From: a virus
Strand: one strand, 5' to 3'
Length of the DNA stretch: 64,000 nucleotides
Virus record (IMG/VR): IMGVR_UViG_3300044701_000569
Location: 62,001 to 126,000 of that record
The notes beneath the pieces are model-generated. The model was given only the letters and a program-made list of their open reading frames with translations. It was not told the origin of the DNA and did not search any database. The translations under genes were made by a program, and so were the position numbers. Numbering within the stretch: the first letter of the stretch is position 1; each line of letters opens with the position of its first letter. Shown piece after piece: positions 52,231-60,548 of this stretch.

Positions 52231-53964
52231 TTAGGCAATTGGAGCAGCAGTTGGTGCAGTAGGTTCAACTCCGGTTGTTTCAGGAGCTAATTCAGCGCCT
52301 GCTGCTGCTTCTGTTCCTTCTTCAGGAGCAGTATCTTCCATAGATCCTGCATCAGCACTAATACCAGCAGAGCTAATACCTGCACTTCTCAATTCTGCAC
52401 TTGCATCAGTTGGTAGTGTAAGGTTTTCTGCGTTTTCTTCTTTCCACAGACGTTCATTTTCAGCTAGTTCTTCTTCAGTCATTCCTAAGAATCGTTTTAG
52501 AGCAAACCTGTTAGACATGTAAGGGATCTGTGCCATCTGTGTATAAGTTGGTACTCTCGCATTATCAATTTCTGCTTGACGATAGCTAGCAAAGTTCTGT
52601 GGTGGTTGAAATTTAATATCAAACATGTTAGTATCAATGTTGACACCTTTTTCTAACAAGTATCTTTTAAATTCTGTATCAAATGCTTCAGTTACTAATC
52701 CCTGAAGTCTTTCGCAATAGGTATTAAAACGCAGTTCTTGTATATAAGCTGTACCTACTCTACCGTCATTGTACTGTGCTGCTGAGTCATCTGCACCTGT
52801 TGGTAAGTAGCTGCTTGGGATTCTTAAACCTCTAACCAGTTTGTTAGTAAAATATCTTAAATCGTCAATTTCACCTAAGTTAGTACCGCCGGGTAATGTT
52901 TCAACTTTACTTCCACGACCTTCTGCTGTCTGCGGAAAGAAGTAGTCTTCGTTAATACTTAGAGGATTATACGAACTGTCAATTACATTTGCTCCGCCTC
53001 CTGTAGAAGAAGGAATACGTCGTTGATGTATTTCTGTTTTTACTCGCTCAACAAACTGCATAGCTAAGTGACTAGGCATATTGCCAACATCAACGTAAAA
53101 AACACGGCGTTCAGGAGCTCGCTGCACACGGTAGATAATGATGGCATCTTCTAACAGTTCCTTCTGCTTGTATACTTTGAAAATAGTTTCAAGTAGTGAA
53201 TTGCCAAATGGATAGTTATTATCCAAACCTTCTGATAGACTTAGATGCACAACATGTTTAGCATCAACTGTAATTTCATTTTGATCATTTTGAAAACGTG
53301 TGCCAGTTGACTGTGAACTAGATAAACCAACCATGCCACGAACACCGCCAGTTAAGTAACCACTACCTCCACCGGTAACGTTGCCGTTAGTTTGATACGG
53401 AGTTGTTGCTACACCTTCAACAAAATTTAAATTGAAGTTTTTAACAACGTATTGTTCTGGAACTTTGCCTTCTGACTCATTAACAATAATTTTTGTAATA
53501 TTTGCAGGATCTACATGAAACCAACGTTTTGTTTCAGGATCTCTTACAAAGAACTGATCCCCATATTTGAATGTATTACGAAACAGTCTAAACATTTTAG
53601 TTTCAAAGTCTTGCAGTTTACACCACTGCTGCAAATATTTTTGAATAACTGTTATTTCGCTATTAGTAGCATCAGTTTTATAATTTATAATAAAGTGTGT
53701 ATTATTTTGTTTGTTAGTTTGTGTACAAAATTCTGCTAGAATATCTAGTGCAGCGTTTACTTCAGAATCAAGATCCATTACATTATATTGACCATAACGC
53801 TCAACTCTGTTAGGACTGCCTGTATAGACATCAGGTAAAAAGGAACTATAGTTGGTTCTCGCAGGACCAGCTTGACCTCCATATCTTCTACCGCTCAGAG
53901 GCGAGTAGCTACCTTCTGGATTATCACCTGTTCTTACTGGAGTAAAAAATTTCTTCCAACTCAT
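52231..53964 (-). CDS. gp20: Portal vertex protein gp20
   Basis: This forms the dodecameric DNA gate of the head and the site where assembly begins. The N terminus (MSWKKFFTPVRTGDNPEGSY) and core motifs YNVMDLDSEVNAALDILAEF, RVQRAPERRVFYVDVGNMPS, KVETLPGGTNLGEIDDLRYF and GLRIPSSYLPTG are those of gp20. At 577 residues it is close to T4 (524), with a low-complexity Ala/Thr/Pro tail after residue 520. It precedes the capsid genes in the T4 order. Confidence 0.97.
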   Translation of the reverse strand: MSWKKFFTPVRTGDNPEGSYSPLSGRRYGGQAGPARTNYSSFLPDVYTGSPNRVERYGQYNVMDLDSEVNAALDILAEFCTQTNKQNNTHFIINYKTDATNSEITVIQKYLQQWCKLQDFETKMFRLFRNTFKYGDQFFVRDPETKRWFHVDPANITKIIVNESEGKVPEQYVVKNFNLNFVEGVATTPYQTNGNVTGGGSGYLTGGVRGMVGLSSSQSTGTRFQNDQNEITVDAKHVVHLSLSEGLDNNYPFGNSLLETIFKVYKQKELLEDAIIIYRVQRAPERRVFYVDVGNMPSHLAMQFVERVKTEIHQRRIPSSTGGGANVIDSSYNPLSINEDYFFPQTAEGRGSKVETLPGGTNLGEIDDLRYFTNKLVRGLRIPSSYLPTGADDSAAQYNDGRVGTAYIQELRFNTYCERLQGLVTEAFDTEFKRYLLEKGVNIDTNMFDIKFQPPQNFASYRQAEIDNARVPTYTQMAQIPYMSNRFALKRFLGMTEEELAENERLWKEENAENLTLPTDASAELRSAGISSAGISADAGSMEDTAPEEGTEAAAGAELAPETTGVEPTAPTAAPIA

Positions 53965-53974
53965 TTATTTTTCC

Positions 53975-56900
53975 TTAGAATGACGTAACGTCTCTATTTG
54001 CAACATCTACACCAGTGCCGCGTTTGGTGTTCTTTTCAATCTTATCACTGATTTCTTTCATTTGTTGCAGTAGTTCAACCATTCTCGTCATTGTACCATT
54101 TAATTGTTCTGTATTGCCGGCACCTGTACTTGTATTTACACTAATGTTCTTTAATATGTCCCCAGCATTGGCTTTAGAATCGCCCATACCAAATAACCCG
54201 CCTCTGTTTTCATTAGCTAATTCTTTGTTAAGATCTGCTAGAGTTCTTGTTAAATCTCTCAATGCTGTATTGTAGGATGATAGTTTAGTTGCATCAAGTC
54301 CATTTAGAGCTGTTAGTGTAGTTTGTAGATTTTGAACATTTGCAATTGATTGTAAGCCGGCAGCAGTTTGTTGTAGTCCACCATTACTACCAATAGTTGC
54401 TAGTCTGCCCAAGCTAGCTACTGAATCAGGCGGTATTGAAAGATTAGCAGTGCCTTGGCCACCACCTTTAAAAGCATTTAGTGCATTTCCAAACGCTGCC
54501 ATTGCTTCTGCATTTGCTTTTATTCGCTGTGCGTCAATGCGCAACTCGCCAAACTGTCTCATACTGTCCCATGGCATCTGTTGACTGCCACCAAAGAAAC
54601 TTCTTAACCCTTCAAGTAATCCTCCGCTTCGTGTTCCATCTATTTGCGGAACTTTACTCAAAGCATCACCGAATGCTGCCATTGCTTCAGCATTAGTCTT
54701 AATTTTATCAACTGGTAATGTAAGCTGACCAAATGCAACTGCTTGTGCCCATGGTACTTGTTGAGAACCCATAAAGAAGTTTGCTACAGCACCAATTAAT
54801 CCGCCAGTGCGTTCACCATTCACAGTAGGAATATTACTCATAGCTTCAGCAAATGCTTTTACTGCAAGACTGTTTTGCTGCATCTTAGTAGCATCTAGAT
54901 TGTAAGATTGAAATTCTACCATCTTAGCGTATGGTAATTTTACTTCGCCGCCGAAGAAACCAACTAAACCGTTAACAGCATTAGCAACTAAATTACCTAG
55001 TGCTCCTGTTGCGCCACCAGAACCCATTGATGACATTGCCTTTGAATAAGCTACAACAGCATTTGCATTAGCTTCAACTCTTGCTGCATCAATATTAAGT
55101 TGAGAAAATTCTTGCAGTTTATCAAACGGAGTTTTACCGCCAAACAAACTTGTAATGCCTTCTGCAAGGCCTCCTAGCATTCCGCCAAGACCAGACACAA
55201 CGCTTGAAGCACCCATAGCAGCCATTGCTAAACTGATTGCTCCAATACCTTTACCAACCTGTATTAAATTGTTGCCATCAAGCTCGGCAAATTTCTGCAT
55301 ACCTTCTGCAAAGGTTGGAAGAGCTTTTCCTACTAGCCATGTAGCGCCAGCAATGCCTGCACCTATTACAACTATAGCACCACTTAGTATACCAGCGCCT
55401 ATTAGTATTTGCGGATTAGCAAATGCACCAAGACCCTTAGCTAATCCTTCTAGTATTCCGCCAAGACCTTTGCCGATTCCCTTACCAATTTCACCTACTG
55501 TTTTTCCAAATTCAGCAAAACCTCTAGCAACTCCTGTTAATAGTTTTTGTATTCCAGCACCAACAGATTTTAGTGCTTGACTTGCTGATACTGCTGCGTT
55601 GCCTGCGCCTGCTGCTGCACCACCTGCGGCATTAGCTGCTGCACCACCTGCAATATTTGCGCCTGCTGTTGGGGCGGCTCTAGCACCAAAGCCGCCCATC
55701 ATTTTACTTGCTATATTATCAGTTACTCCGCTCAGACCTCTACCAAGAGCTCCTATTACAGATTTCGCTAGGAACAGAGCACCAATACCTGCTACCATTG
55801 CAGCTACTACAGTACCGTTAGTAAATATTCCTTTAATAGCATCGCCAACTAATCCTAGTACTGCTGGTAAAAATCCGTCTACTTTTACTGATTCAGTAAA
55901 TGCTTTTATAGAGTCTGCCATGCCTGATATTAAGTCAGCGGCCCTGTTTATGCCTATAGCAAATAATTCTATTAATCCACTGTCAATAAAAGCTGTTTGA
56001 ATAGCTGAACTTAGTTTTCTAATTGAATCTTGAAATGTAGTTAATGCTGTAGTAGTTTCGTTTTCTTTCTTTGCTTCTTCCTCAGCTGCGGTAATATTTA
56101 GATTACTTACCTCTAACATAGATCTGTTGTTGTCGATAAGACCTCTTAGTACAGGATCAACTTGCCCTAATGCTCCAAGGAAAGCAGCGTCTCGCGCACC
56201 GCCTTTTGTAAATCGATTTTCTAATGTTTCGCTGGTTCTTCTTAGAGCGTCTTGCAGAATTCTTGGATCAGCACCTTGACCAACCTTCATCATTGCATCT
56301 CTTAATTCAGGACCAGCTTGAGCTAAAAGTTTTTGTGCTGCTTCAGTATTAGCTACGCCGTCGGCTAGATCTTTTAGAGCATCGCCAGTTTCTTTTGGCA
56401 GCTTGTTTATCATATCCATGCTTCTTTGAAAGTTTTGAGCTTGTATACTTCCTTCTTCAAACTGATTTGCCAGTGCTCTAAACGATGCGTCGGCGGCTTG
56501 CGCGGCTCGTTGATCCATTAATTCTTTACGACTCTGGCCTGTTAGTTTAGCCATCATATCAAGTTCTTTAAGATAGCTTGCCGAGCCAGCTGCTAGTTCC
56601 TGTGTACTTTTGCCTTGAAGCCTTCCTAGTCTACTCTGTAATTCAACATAGCTAGCCATACCTTCATTAATTTCTGATATACTAAATCCCATACCTTTGA
56701 GTTGTTCAAAAGTACCTGTATCCTTTAAAGCATTGTTCATAGCGGTAAATCGCTGAACACCTTGAGTAACAGTACCTCCAAATTTAGCAAACGTCTGTGA
56801 GTTATTACGTACCAAGGTTGAAAATTCTTCTAGAGTAAGACCGTTCTGTGCTGCTGCACGACGCATGGCTACGATGTCGTTGTTAAACCCTGCACCTACA

Positions 56901-57349
56901 GAACTTAATTCTCTAAATGCGTCAACAGACTTATCTAAGTACCCTGCCATTGCTCCTAGCAAAGATCCAACAATAGGAACCTGCGAAGCATAAGCTGCCA
57001 TTGAATCTTCACCTGCTAGTAATGAACGAGTCATACCTGCAAGGCTGGCCATTACTTGGCCAACGCCACGCATGGCCAGCGCACCAAAGCCTTTAGCTAA
57101 ATTAGATGCTGCTTCTGTTGTCTTATTAGTAGCTGCGGTTTGTGCTGTAGTAGCTGCGGTTTGTGTTGTAGTAGCTGTTGTTCCTGCTTGTTGAGCTTTG
57201 TTGTACATTTCTTGTACTTTGGAACCAGAACCACGTTGGCCTTTCTGTCCTCCCATTCGTTCAATAGCACGAACTAGAGCCAACAGAGTGGCTTCGCTGG
57301 CTACGCCACTTTCACCACCTACATTACCAATAATTACTTCATCAGCCAA
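53975..57349 (-). CDS. Tape-measure-like tail protein
   Basis: This 1124-residue protein has the features of a tail-length ruler: long helices, Ala/Gly-rich hydrophobic segments (about residues 490-545 and 660-700) and a helical C terminus. It lacks clear similarity to T4 gp29 by eye. Residues about 740-960 hold four repeats spaced about 60 residues apart, each with P-[FYW]-x-x-[ML] followed by F-x-x-x-x-[IL]-x-x-x-[KR]-x-x-x-N and an Ala-rich helix. The start is a TTG at 57349, as no ATG lies within the first 30 codons. It is next to gp26 and the gp51-like gene, matching the rule that assembly chaperones adjoin the ruler gene. Confidence 0.72.
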   Translation of the reverse strand: MADEVIIGNVGGESGVASEATLLALVRAIERMGGQKGQRGSGSKVQEMYNKAQQAGTTATTTQTAATTAQTAATNKTTEAASNLAKGFGALAMRGVGQVMASLAGMTRSLLAGEDSMAAYASQVPIVGSLLGAMAGYLDKSVDAFRELSSVGAGFNNDIVAMRRAAAQNGLTLEEFSTLVRNNSQTFAKFGGTVTQGVQRFTAMNNALKDTGTFEQLKGMGFSISEINEGMASYVELQSRLGRLQGKSTQELAAGSASYLKELDMMAKLTGQSRKELMDQRAAQAADASFRALANQFEEGSIQAQNFQRSMDMINKLPKETGDALKDLADGVANTEAAQKLLAQAGPELRDAMMKVGQGADPRILQDALRRTSETLENRFTKGGARDAAFLGALGQVDPVLRGLIDNNRSMLEVSNLNITAAEEEAKKENETTTALTTFQDSIRKLSSAIQTAFIDSGLIELFAIGINRAADLISGMADSIKAFTESVKVDGFLPAVLGLVGDAIKGIFTNGTVVAAMVAGIGALFLAKSVIGALGRGLSGVTDNIASKMMGGFGARAAPTAGANIAGGAAANAAGGAAAGAGNAAVSASQALKSVGAGIQKLLTGVARGFAEFGKTVGEIGKGIGKGLGGILEGLAKGLGAFANPQILIGAGILSGAIVVIGAGIAGATWLVGKALPTFAEGMQKFAELDGNNLIQVGKGIGAISLAMAAMGASSVVSGLGGMLGGLAEGITSLFGGKTPFDKLQEFSQLNIDAARVEANANAVVAYSKAMSSMGSGGATGALGNLVANAVNGLVGFFGGEVKLPYAKMVEFQSYNLDATKMQQNSLAVKAFAEAMSNIPTVNGERTGGLIGAVANFFMGSQQVPWAQAVAFGQLTLPVDKIKTNAEAMAAFGDALSKVPQIDGTRSGGLLEGLRSFFGGSQQMPWDSMRQFGELRIDAQRIKANAEAMAAFGNALNAFKGGGQGTANLSIPPDSVASLGRLATIGSNGGLQQTAAGLQSIANVQNLQTTLTALNGLDATKLSSYNTALRDLTRTLADLNKELANENRGGLFGMGDSKANAGDILKNISVNTSTGAGNTEQLNGTMTRMVELLQQMKEISDKIEKNTKRGTGVDVANRDVTSF

Positions 57350-57376
57350 TTTTGTTCAACCTGAATAATGTGCGTA

Positions 57377-57384
57377 TATAAATA
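57377..57384 (+). promoter_or_regulatory. Perfect T4 late promoter TATAAATA for gp26
   Basis: This is the only exact match to the T4 late octamer that I saw. It leaves a leader of about 38 bases with CGGAG before the gp26 ATG. Confidence 0.8.
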
Positions 57385-57408
57385 GAATAGATACATACTT
57401 ATACATTG

Positions 57409-57416
57409 TATTTATT
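57409..57416 (-). promoter_or_regulatory. T4-type late promoter AATAAATA for the tape-measure gene
   Basis: It lies about 60 bases upstream of the TTG start at 57349. Its transcript and the plus-strand gp26 transcript overlap by some 20 bases, since the two late promoters face across each other. Confidence 0.65.
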
Positions 57417-57427
57417 CGGAGACAGAA

Positions 57428-58306
57428 ATGGCAGATTTTAACCCGCTAATGGCAGGCAAGCAACAGTCAAACCCACTACAGAAGTATTTTAGACAACCTA
57501 AAGTTTATATTACTTTACCCAGCAAGGGTAAATTTTATAAACCCGGCGCTGTTGATCTTCCGGAGAACGGAGAACTACCAGTCTTTCCTATGACTGCTAA
57601 GGATGAACTAACGCTAAAGACACCCGATGCTTTATTAAATGGACAAGCTACTGTTGATGTAATACAAAGCTGTATTCCTGCTATTAAAGATGCGTGGCAG
57701 ATGCCATCAATTGATCTTGATGCAGCATTAATTGGTATAAGAATTGCTACCTATGGCGATAAATTAGATCTTACAACAAAAATTCCTGGTCTTAATGAAG
57801 AAAGAGAATTTAGTGTTGATTGTAAGACACTGCTTAACAAGTTAGTTACTAAAGAATTTGTTGATACTATTGAATACAACAATATGGTTGTTAAGATACG
57901 TCCATTAAATTATAGAGAATTTACTACTAACAGCATTAAAACTTTTGAAGAACAAAGAATTTTCGCTCTAGTTAATGACGGTAAGATGAGTGAAGAAGAA
58001 AAGTTATCTAAATTTAATGAAAGTTTTAAAAAGCTAACAGAGCTTACTGTAGATACAATGGGTAAAACTATTGTAAGTATAACAGTTGACGATGTTATAG
58101 TAACTGATAGAAATCATATTCAAGAATTTCTAACTAATACAGATAAAAACTTTTATAGTGCAATTTTAGAACACATTGAACAGCAGAAAGAACTGTTTAG
58201 TATTGAACCGCTCAAAGTTGAATGTTCAGACGAAGACGTTGAACGTGGTGCTCCTGAAAGATTTGAAGTTCCTATTACATTTGATCAATCAAATTTTTTC
58301 GGATAA
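57428..58306 (+). CDS. gp26: Baseplate hub protein gp26-like
   Basis: The segments NPLQKYFRQPKVYITLPSKG, LPVFPMTAKDELTLKTPDAL, then SIDLDAALIGIRIATYGDKL are those of the T4 gp26-type baseplate protein family of marine phages. At 292 residues it is longer than T4 gp26 (208). In T4 the order is 26-51-27-28-29, and here a gp51-like ORF follows and the ruler gene is divergent. The last codons contain a slippery heptamer T-TTT-TTC six bases before the stop, so a fraction of ribosomes may continue into the next ORF. Confidence 0.78.
   Translation: MADFNPLMAGKQQSNPLQKYFRQPKVYITLPSKGKFYKPGAVDLPENGELPVFPMTAKDELTLKTPDALLNGQATVDVIQSCIPAIKDAWQMPSIDLDAALIGIRIATYGDKLDLTTKIPGLNEEREFSVDCKTLLNKLVTKEFVDTIEYNNMVVKIRPLNYREFTTNSIKTFEEQRIFALVNDGKMSEEEKLSKFNESFKKLTELTVDTMGKTIVSITVDDVIVTDRNHIQEFLTNTDKNFYSAILEHIEQQKELFSIEPLKVECSDEDVERGAPERFEVPITFDQSNFFG
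58294..58300 (+). other. Candidate -1 frameshift slippery site
   Basis: The heptamer T TTT TTC is in the correct phase of the gp26 frame (…AAT TTT TTC GGA TAA). A -1 slip enters the frame of the 72-residue ORF, which has no stop between the heptamer and that ORF. This would give a gp26-gp51-like fusion. Confidence 0.5.
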
Positions 58307-58311
58307 GGATC

Positions 58312-58530
58312 TTGCCCTGGTCTCTTGACGAGATTCTAGACGAGGTCCGTAATTTTGAAAATCAACAAAAAGAATTAAAGCACGATCTGTTTAAGGTCTG
58401 CTGGTACATGCGCGGCGGCATAACTCTTGAAGAGGCTTACAACTTGTGTGCCGAAGATAAAGAAATTATTGGAAAAATAATTAAGGAAAACCTAAACACT
58501 ACTAAAGAGTCAGGTCTTCCTTTCTTTTAA
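58312..58530 (+). CDS. gp51: Baseplate hub assembly protein gp51-like
   Basis: The 72-residue helical protein has WSLDEILDEVRNFENQQKEL, then CWYMRGGITLEEAYNLCAED and ends SGLPFF. Position after gp26 is that of T4 gene 51, whose product acts catalytically in hub assembly; sequence identity to T4 gp51 is not obvious to me. It has no ATG: the nominal start is a TTG at 58312 only two bases from AAGGA, too close for normal initiation. Expression by -1 frameshifting from gp26 is therefore plausible. It ends four bases inside the convergent 58527 gene. Confidence 0.6.
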   Translation: MPWSLDEILDEVRNFENQQKELKHDLFKVCWYMRGGITLEEAYNLCAEDKEIIGKIIKENLNTTKESGLPFF

Positions 58531-59354
58531 ATGTAGTTTATGCCGACAACTTCGTTGGTGTTTTCGACTAAACGAATACGTAATCCTAGATCAGCCCAAC
58601 CTAAGTTGTACTCTCTAAGCATCTTAGTAATAGCATAATACACGCTCTGTGTTAAGAAACGCTCGCCCTGCTTGGCATTTGCTGTCCAAGCTGGCTGAAG
58701 TTTAGAAATATCATATCCTGCTTTAGCAAAATTCATAATCTTTTGAGCAGCAAACACACCACTCTCCTTGTCGCCCTTGGCTAGTTTAGCTAGATCAGCT
58801 TGTATGCCTTGTGACATCTTGTCAGGCAGTGGTTTTGTTCCACTTTGAACTGTACGTATGTTGCTTTTAGCCTTTTCAAACGAATCACTACCAGCTTTAT
58901 TAGCTGGATTAGCAGAGGCAGCTGGATCGTTAAGTGTAGGTTCTACTCTACTGCCAGTAGGTGCAGTAGCTTTAGCTGGTGCTGCTGTAGCAGCAGCTGG
59001 CTTAGCAGGAGCCGCAGCAGTTGTTGGAGCACTAGCTGGCTTAGCAGGAGTTTGTAGTGCTGTAACTACAGATTTTTGATCCTGTGGTGAAAGAGATTTT
59101 AGAACATCAAGGGCTTTTTGTGCAGCTGGCGGAAGTTGAACATTACCTTGTTCGTCATCACCAGCACCTGCTACAGTTGATTTACCAGCTTGATAGCCTT
59201 TTTTAAGGGCACTACCTAAACCAGCTACTCCTCCAGCAACAGCACCAGCAGCTTTAGCAGCAGTTCCTACGCCTTTACCGATAGCAGAACCTATTTTATT
59301 TAAAACCGGTCCTTCTACTAGTTCAGATTCATTTGTAATATCAGAAATTTTCAT
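58527..59354 (-). CDS. Unknown protein with Ala/Pro-rich linker, 275 residues
   Basis: Residues 1-65 include MKISDITNESELVEGPVLNK and a Gly/Ala-rich amphipathic or membrane-active stretch (GSAIGKGVGTAAKAAGAVAG). Residues about 105-135 are an Ala/Pro/Thr linker, and the C-terminal 110 residues are a folded helical domain (QSVYYAITKMLREYNLGW). The LVEG motif near the N terminus resembles a short leader seen in several phage internal proteins and could be a gp21 cleavage site (L-x-E), which would make this an internal head protein. A late promoter at 59383 precedes it. Confidence 0.6.
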   Translation of the reverse strand: MKISDITNESELVEGPVLNKIGSAIGKGVGTAAKAAGAVAGGVAGLGSALKKGYQAGKSTVAGAGDDEQGNVQLPPAAQKALDVLKSLSPQDQKSVVTALQTPAKPASAPTTAAAPAKPAAATAAPAKATAPTGSRVEPTLNDPAASANPANKAGSDSFEKAKSNIRTVQSGTKPLPDKMSQGIQADLAKLAKGDKESGVFAAQKIMNFAKAGYDISKLQPAWTANAKQGERFLTQSVYYAITKMLREYNLGWADLGLRIRLVENTNEVVGINYI

Positions 59355-59382
59355 TTGTTCAAGTCCTAAGCTCTATATGATT

Positions 59383-59390
59383 TATTTATT
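59383..59390 (-). promoter_or_regulatory. T4-type late promoter AATAAATA
   Basis: It lies 28 bases upstream of the 275-residue gene, whose leader has AGGA. It is just downstream of the structured RNA region on the minus strand. Confidence 0.7.
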
Positions 59391-59416
59391 CAAAGTCTTT
59401 TTGATTTACTATTTAA

Positions 59417-59877
59417 GTATCAACTACGTTGATACGTGTTTTCGCTATCGCTCAAACACATATTTTTCTTTTTAATAGTGATATAAGAGCAATATCACGA
59501 AGTGATATTGTTTAAACTTCATGTAGATTGTTTCAGTCAGACGGAACCTACTACGGTTCCATCCTATCTCTGGTTTTCATGTGAGTAGTCACAGCCGAGA
59601 CATGGAAGTAGGTGTTTGTGCGCTGCTCAATGGGCTCTGACCTTTCCCAACCTACGCCGACATTACAGTATTTCTACTGCTACCCTCCGCTTCGTTCCTA
59701 GTGCAAGAGGTTTTTATGAGCAATATGCGTTTTTCGACTGCCAACAGTCAATCTACATCAACCAGTAGCCCAATTTGTCTGATGGCCTGCCTCCCATAGG
59801 GGGTTGATCAATGTGTTACGTGTCCGGATATCACCCCGGTTTTTCCACAGCGGTATTACTAAACTGGCCCGCCAACC
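59417..59877 (-). ncRNA. Candidate large structured non-coding RNA
   Basis: About 460 bases contain no convincing ORF, are richer in G+C than the flanks and fold extensively. A perfect 10-bp long-range helix joins 59521-59530 with 59749-59758. Inside it lie hairpins at 59543-59560, 59580-59593, 59608-59655 (two nested helices), 59666-59679 and 59736-59749; outside are 59417-59435, 59436-59459, 59490-59510 and a 7-bp helix 59757-59763 with 59802-59808. The 59666 hairpin has a GAAA tetraloop only on the minus strand, which is also the strand of the neighbours, so I prefer minus. It begins right after the GIY-YIG gene stop. I cannot assign it to a known RNA class; no tRNA, tmRNA, RNase P or group I intron core was recognised. 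Confidence 0.6.
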
Positions 59878-60318
59878 TTAAGTGTTGGTATGATTTGCCT
59901 GTTCTAGAAGTGCCTTACGCAATTTATCGGAACCGCCCACTCTACAATTAATAATTCCGTTATAATATTCATCCGTCTCTAACACACGGCGGTCAAATTG
60001 CTCTCTTGCCTCGATATATGACATTTCTGCCTTGGAAGTGCAGTAGTAAAGTATTTCTCTAGTGAAGTTTTCTGGACCTAATTGTGCAACGTCAGCGTTG
60101 AGTCTATCGGATGAACCCCAATAATCACGCCAGTCGCTTTCTACAGTGGAACGCCTTTTGAGTTTTTTGCCTTTTAGCGGAGGTTTTGTACGTTTGAATT
60201 GTGCAAGTTTTTTGCCTATGTACTTTTGTCCAGTTTTTAGATTGGTTATAAGGTAAACAAAGCCTATTTTGCCTTCTGGTATTTGTTCAACGATGTTACC
60301 TTGATAAGTCCACTGCAT
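59878..60318 (-). CDS. GIY-YIG-like endonuclease
   Basis: This 146-residue protein has the GIY-YIG layout: GFVYLITNLKTGQKYIGKK (residues 18-36), a DYWGSS motif at about 66-71, and a Glu/Tyr-rich helix ENFTREILYYCTSKAEMSYI. Similar proteins are common in marine T4-like phages, where the role (repair, DNA processing or homing) is unproven. It is eight bases downstream of the 73-residue gene and belongs to the gp47-gp46 operon. The candidate structured RNA starts directly at its stop. Confidence 0.82.
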   Translation of the reverse strand: MQWTYQGNIVEQIPEGKIGFVYLITNLKTGQKYIGKKLAQFKRTKPPLKGKKLKRRSTVESDWRDYWGSSDRLNADVAQLGPENFTREILYYCTSKAEMSYIEAREQFDRRVLETDEYYNGIINCRVGGSDKLRKALLEQANHTNT

Positions 60319-60326
60319 GAGTGTAC

Positions 60327-60548
60327 TTACCGAGGCTCGTTTTTAGCTGCCTCTCTCTTGAGTTGTTTAACTTCATTGTGTGATTTGTGTATTTCTTCCA
60401 TGCGTAGTTTAGCGAGCCTGCGTATTTCTCTTAAATGCCTTCGTGCAGCTACATGGTTACGCACCGAATTACTCAGCTTAAAGCGATCGTGAGTCTTAAA
60501 ATACTCAAGGTATGCTTGAATCAGTAATTCGTGCGTGTCTTTTTCCAT
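60327..60548 (-). CDS. Small basic helical protein, 73 residues
   Basis: The sequence is Lys/Arg/His-rich and helical (HVAARRHLREIRRLAKLRME), suggesting nucleic-acid binding. I do not recognise a named family. Its ATG overlaps the gp46 stop by one base (TAATG), so it is translationally coupled to gp46 and may take part in recombination or replication. Confidence 0.75.
   Translation of the reverse strand: MEKDTHELLIQAYLEYFKTHDRFKLSNSVRNHVAARRHLREIRRLAKLRMEEIHKSHNEVKQLKREAAKNEPR

Noticed and set aside
58845-59079. Two overlapping plus-strand ORFs opposite the 275-residue gene
   Set aside because: They mirror the Ala/Pro-rich linker of the minus-strand gene and lack ribosome sites.
59521-59877. 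tRNA, tmRNA, RNase P RNA or group I intron
   Set aside because: No cloverleaf with a T-loop, no tRNA-like ends, no conserved RNase P core and no P-Q-R-S intron core were found. No interrupted gene flanks the region, although a GIY-YIG gene adjoins it.
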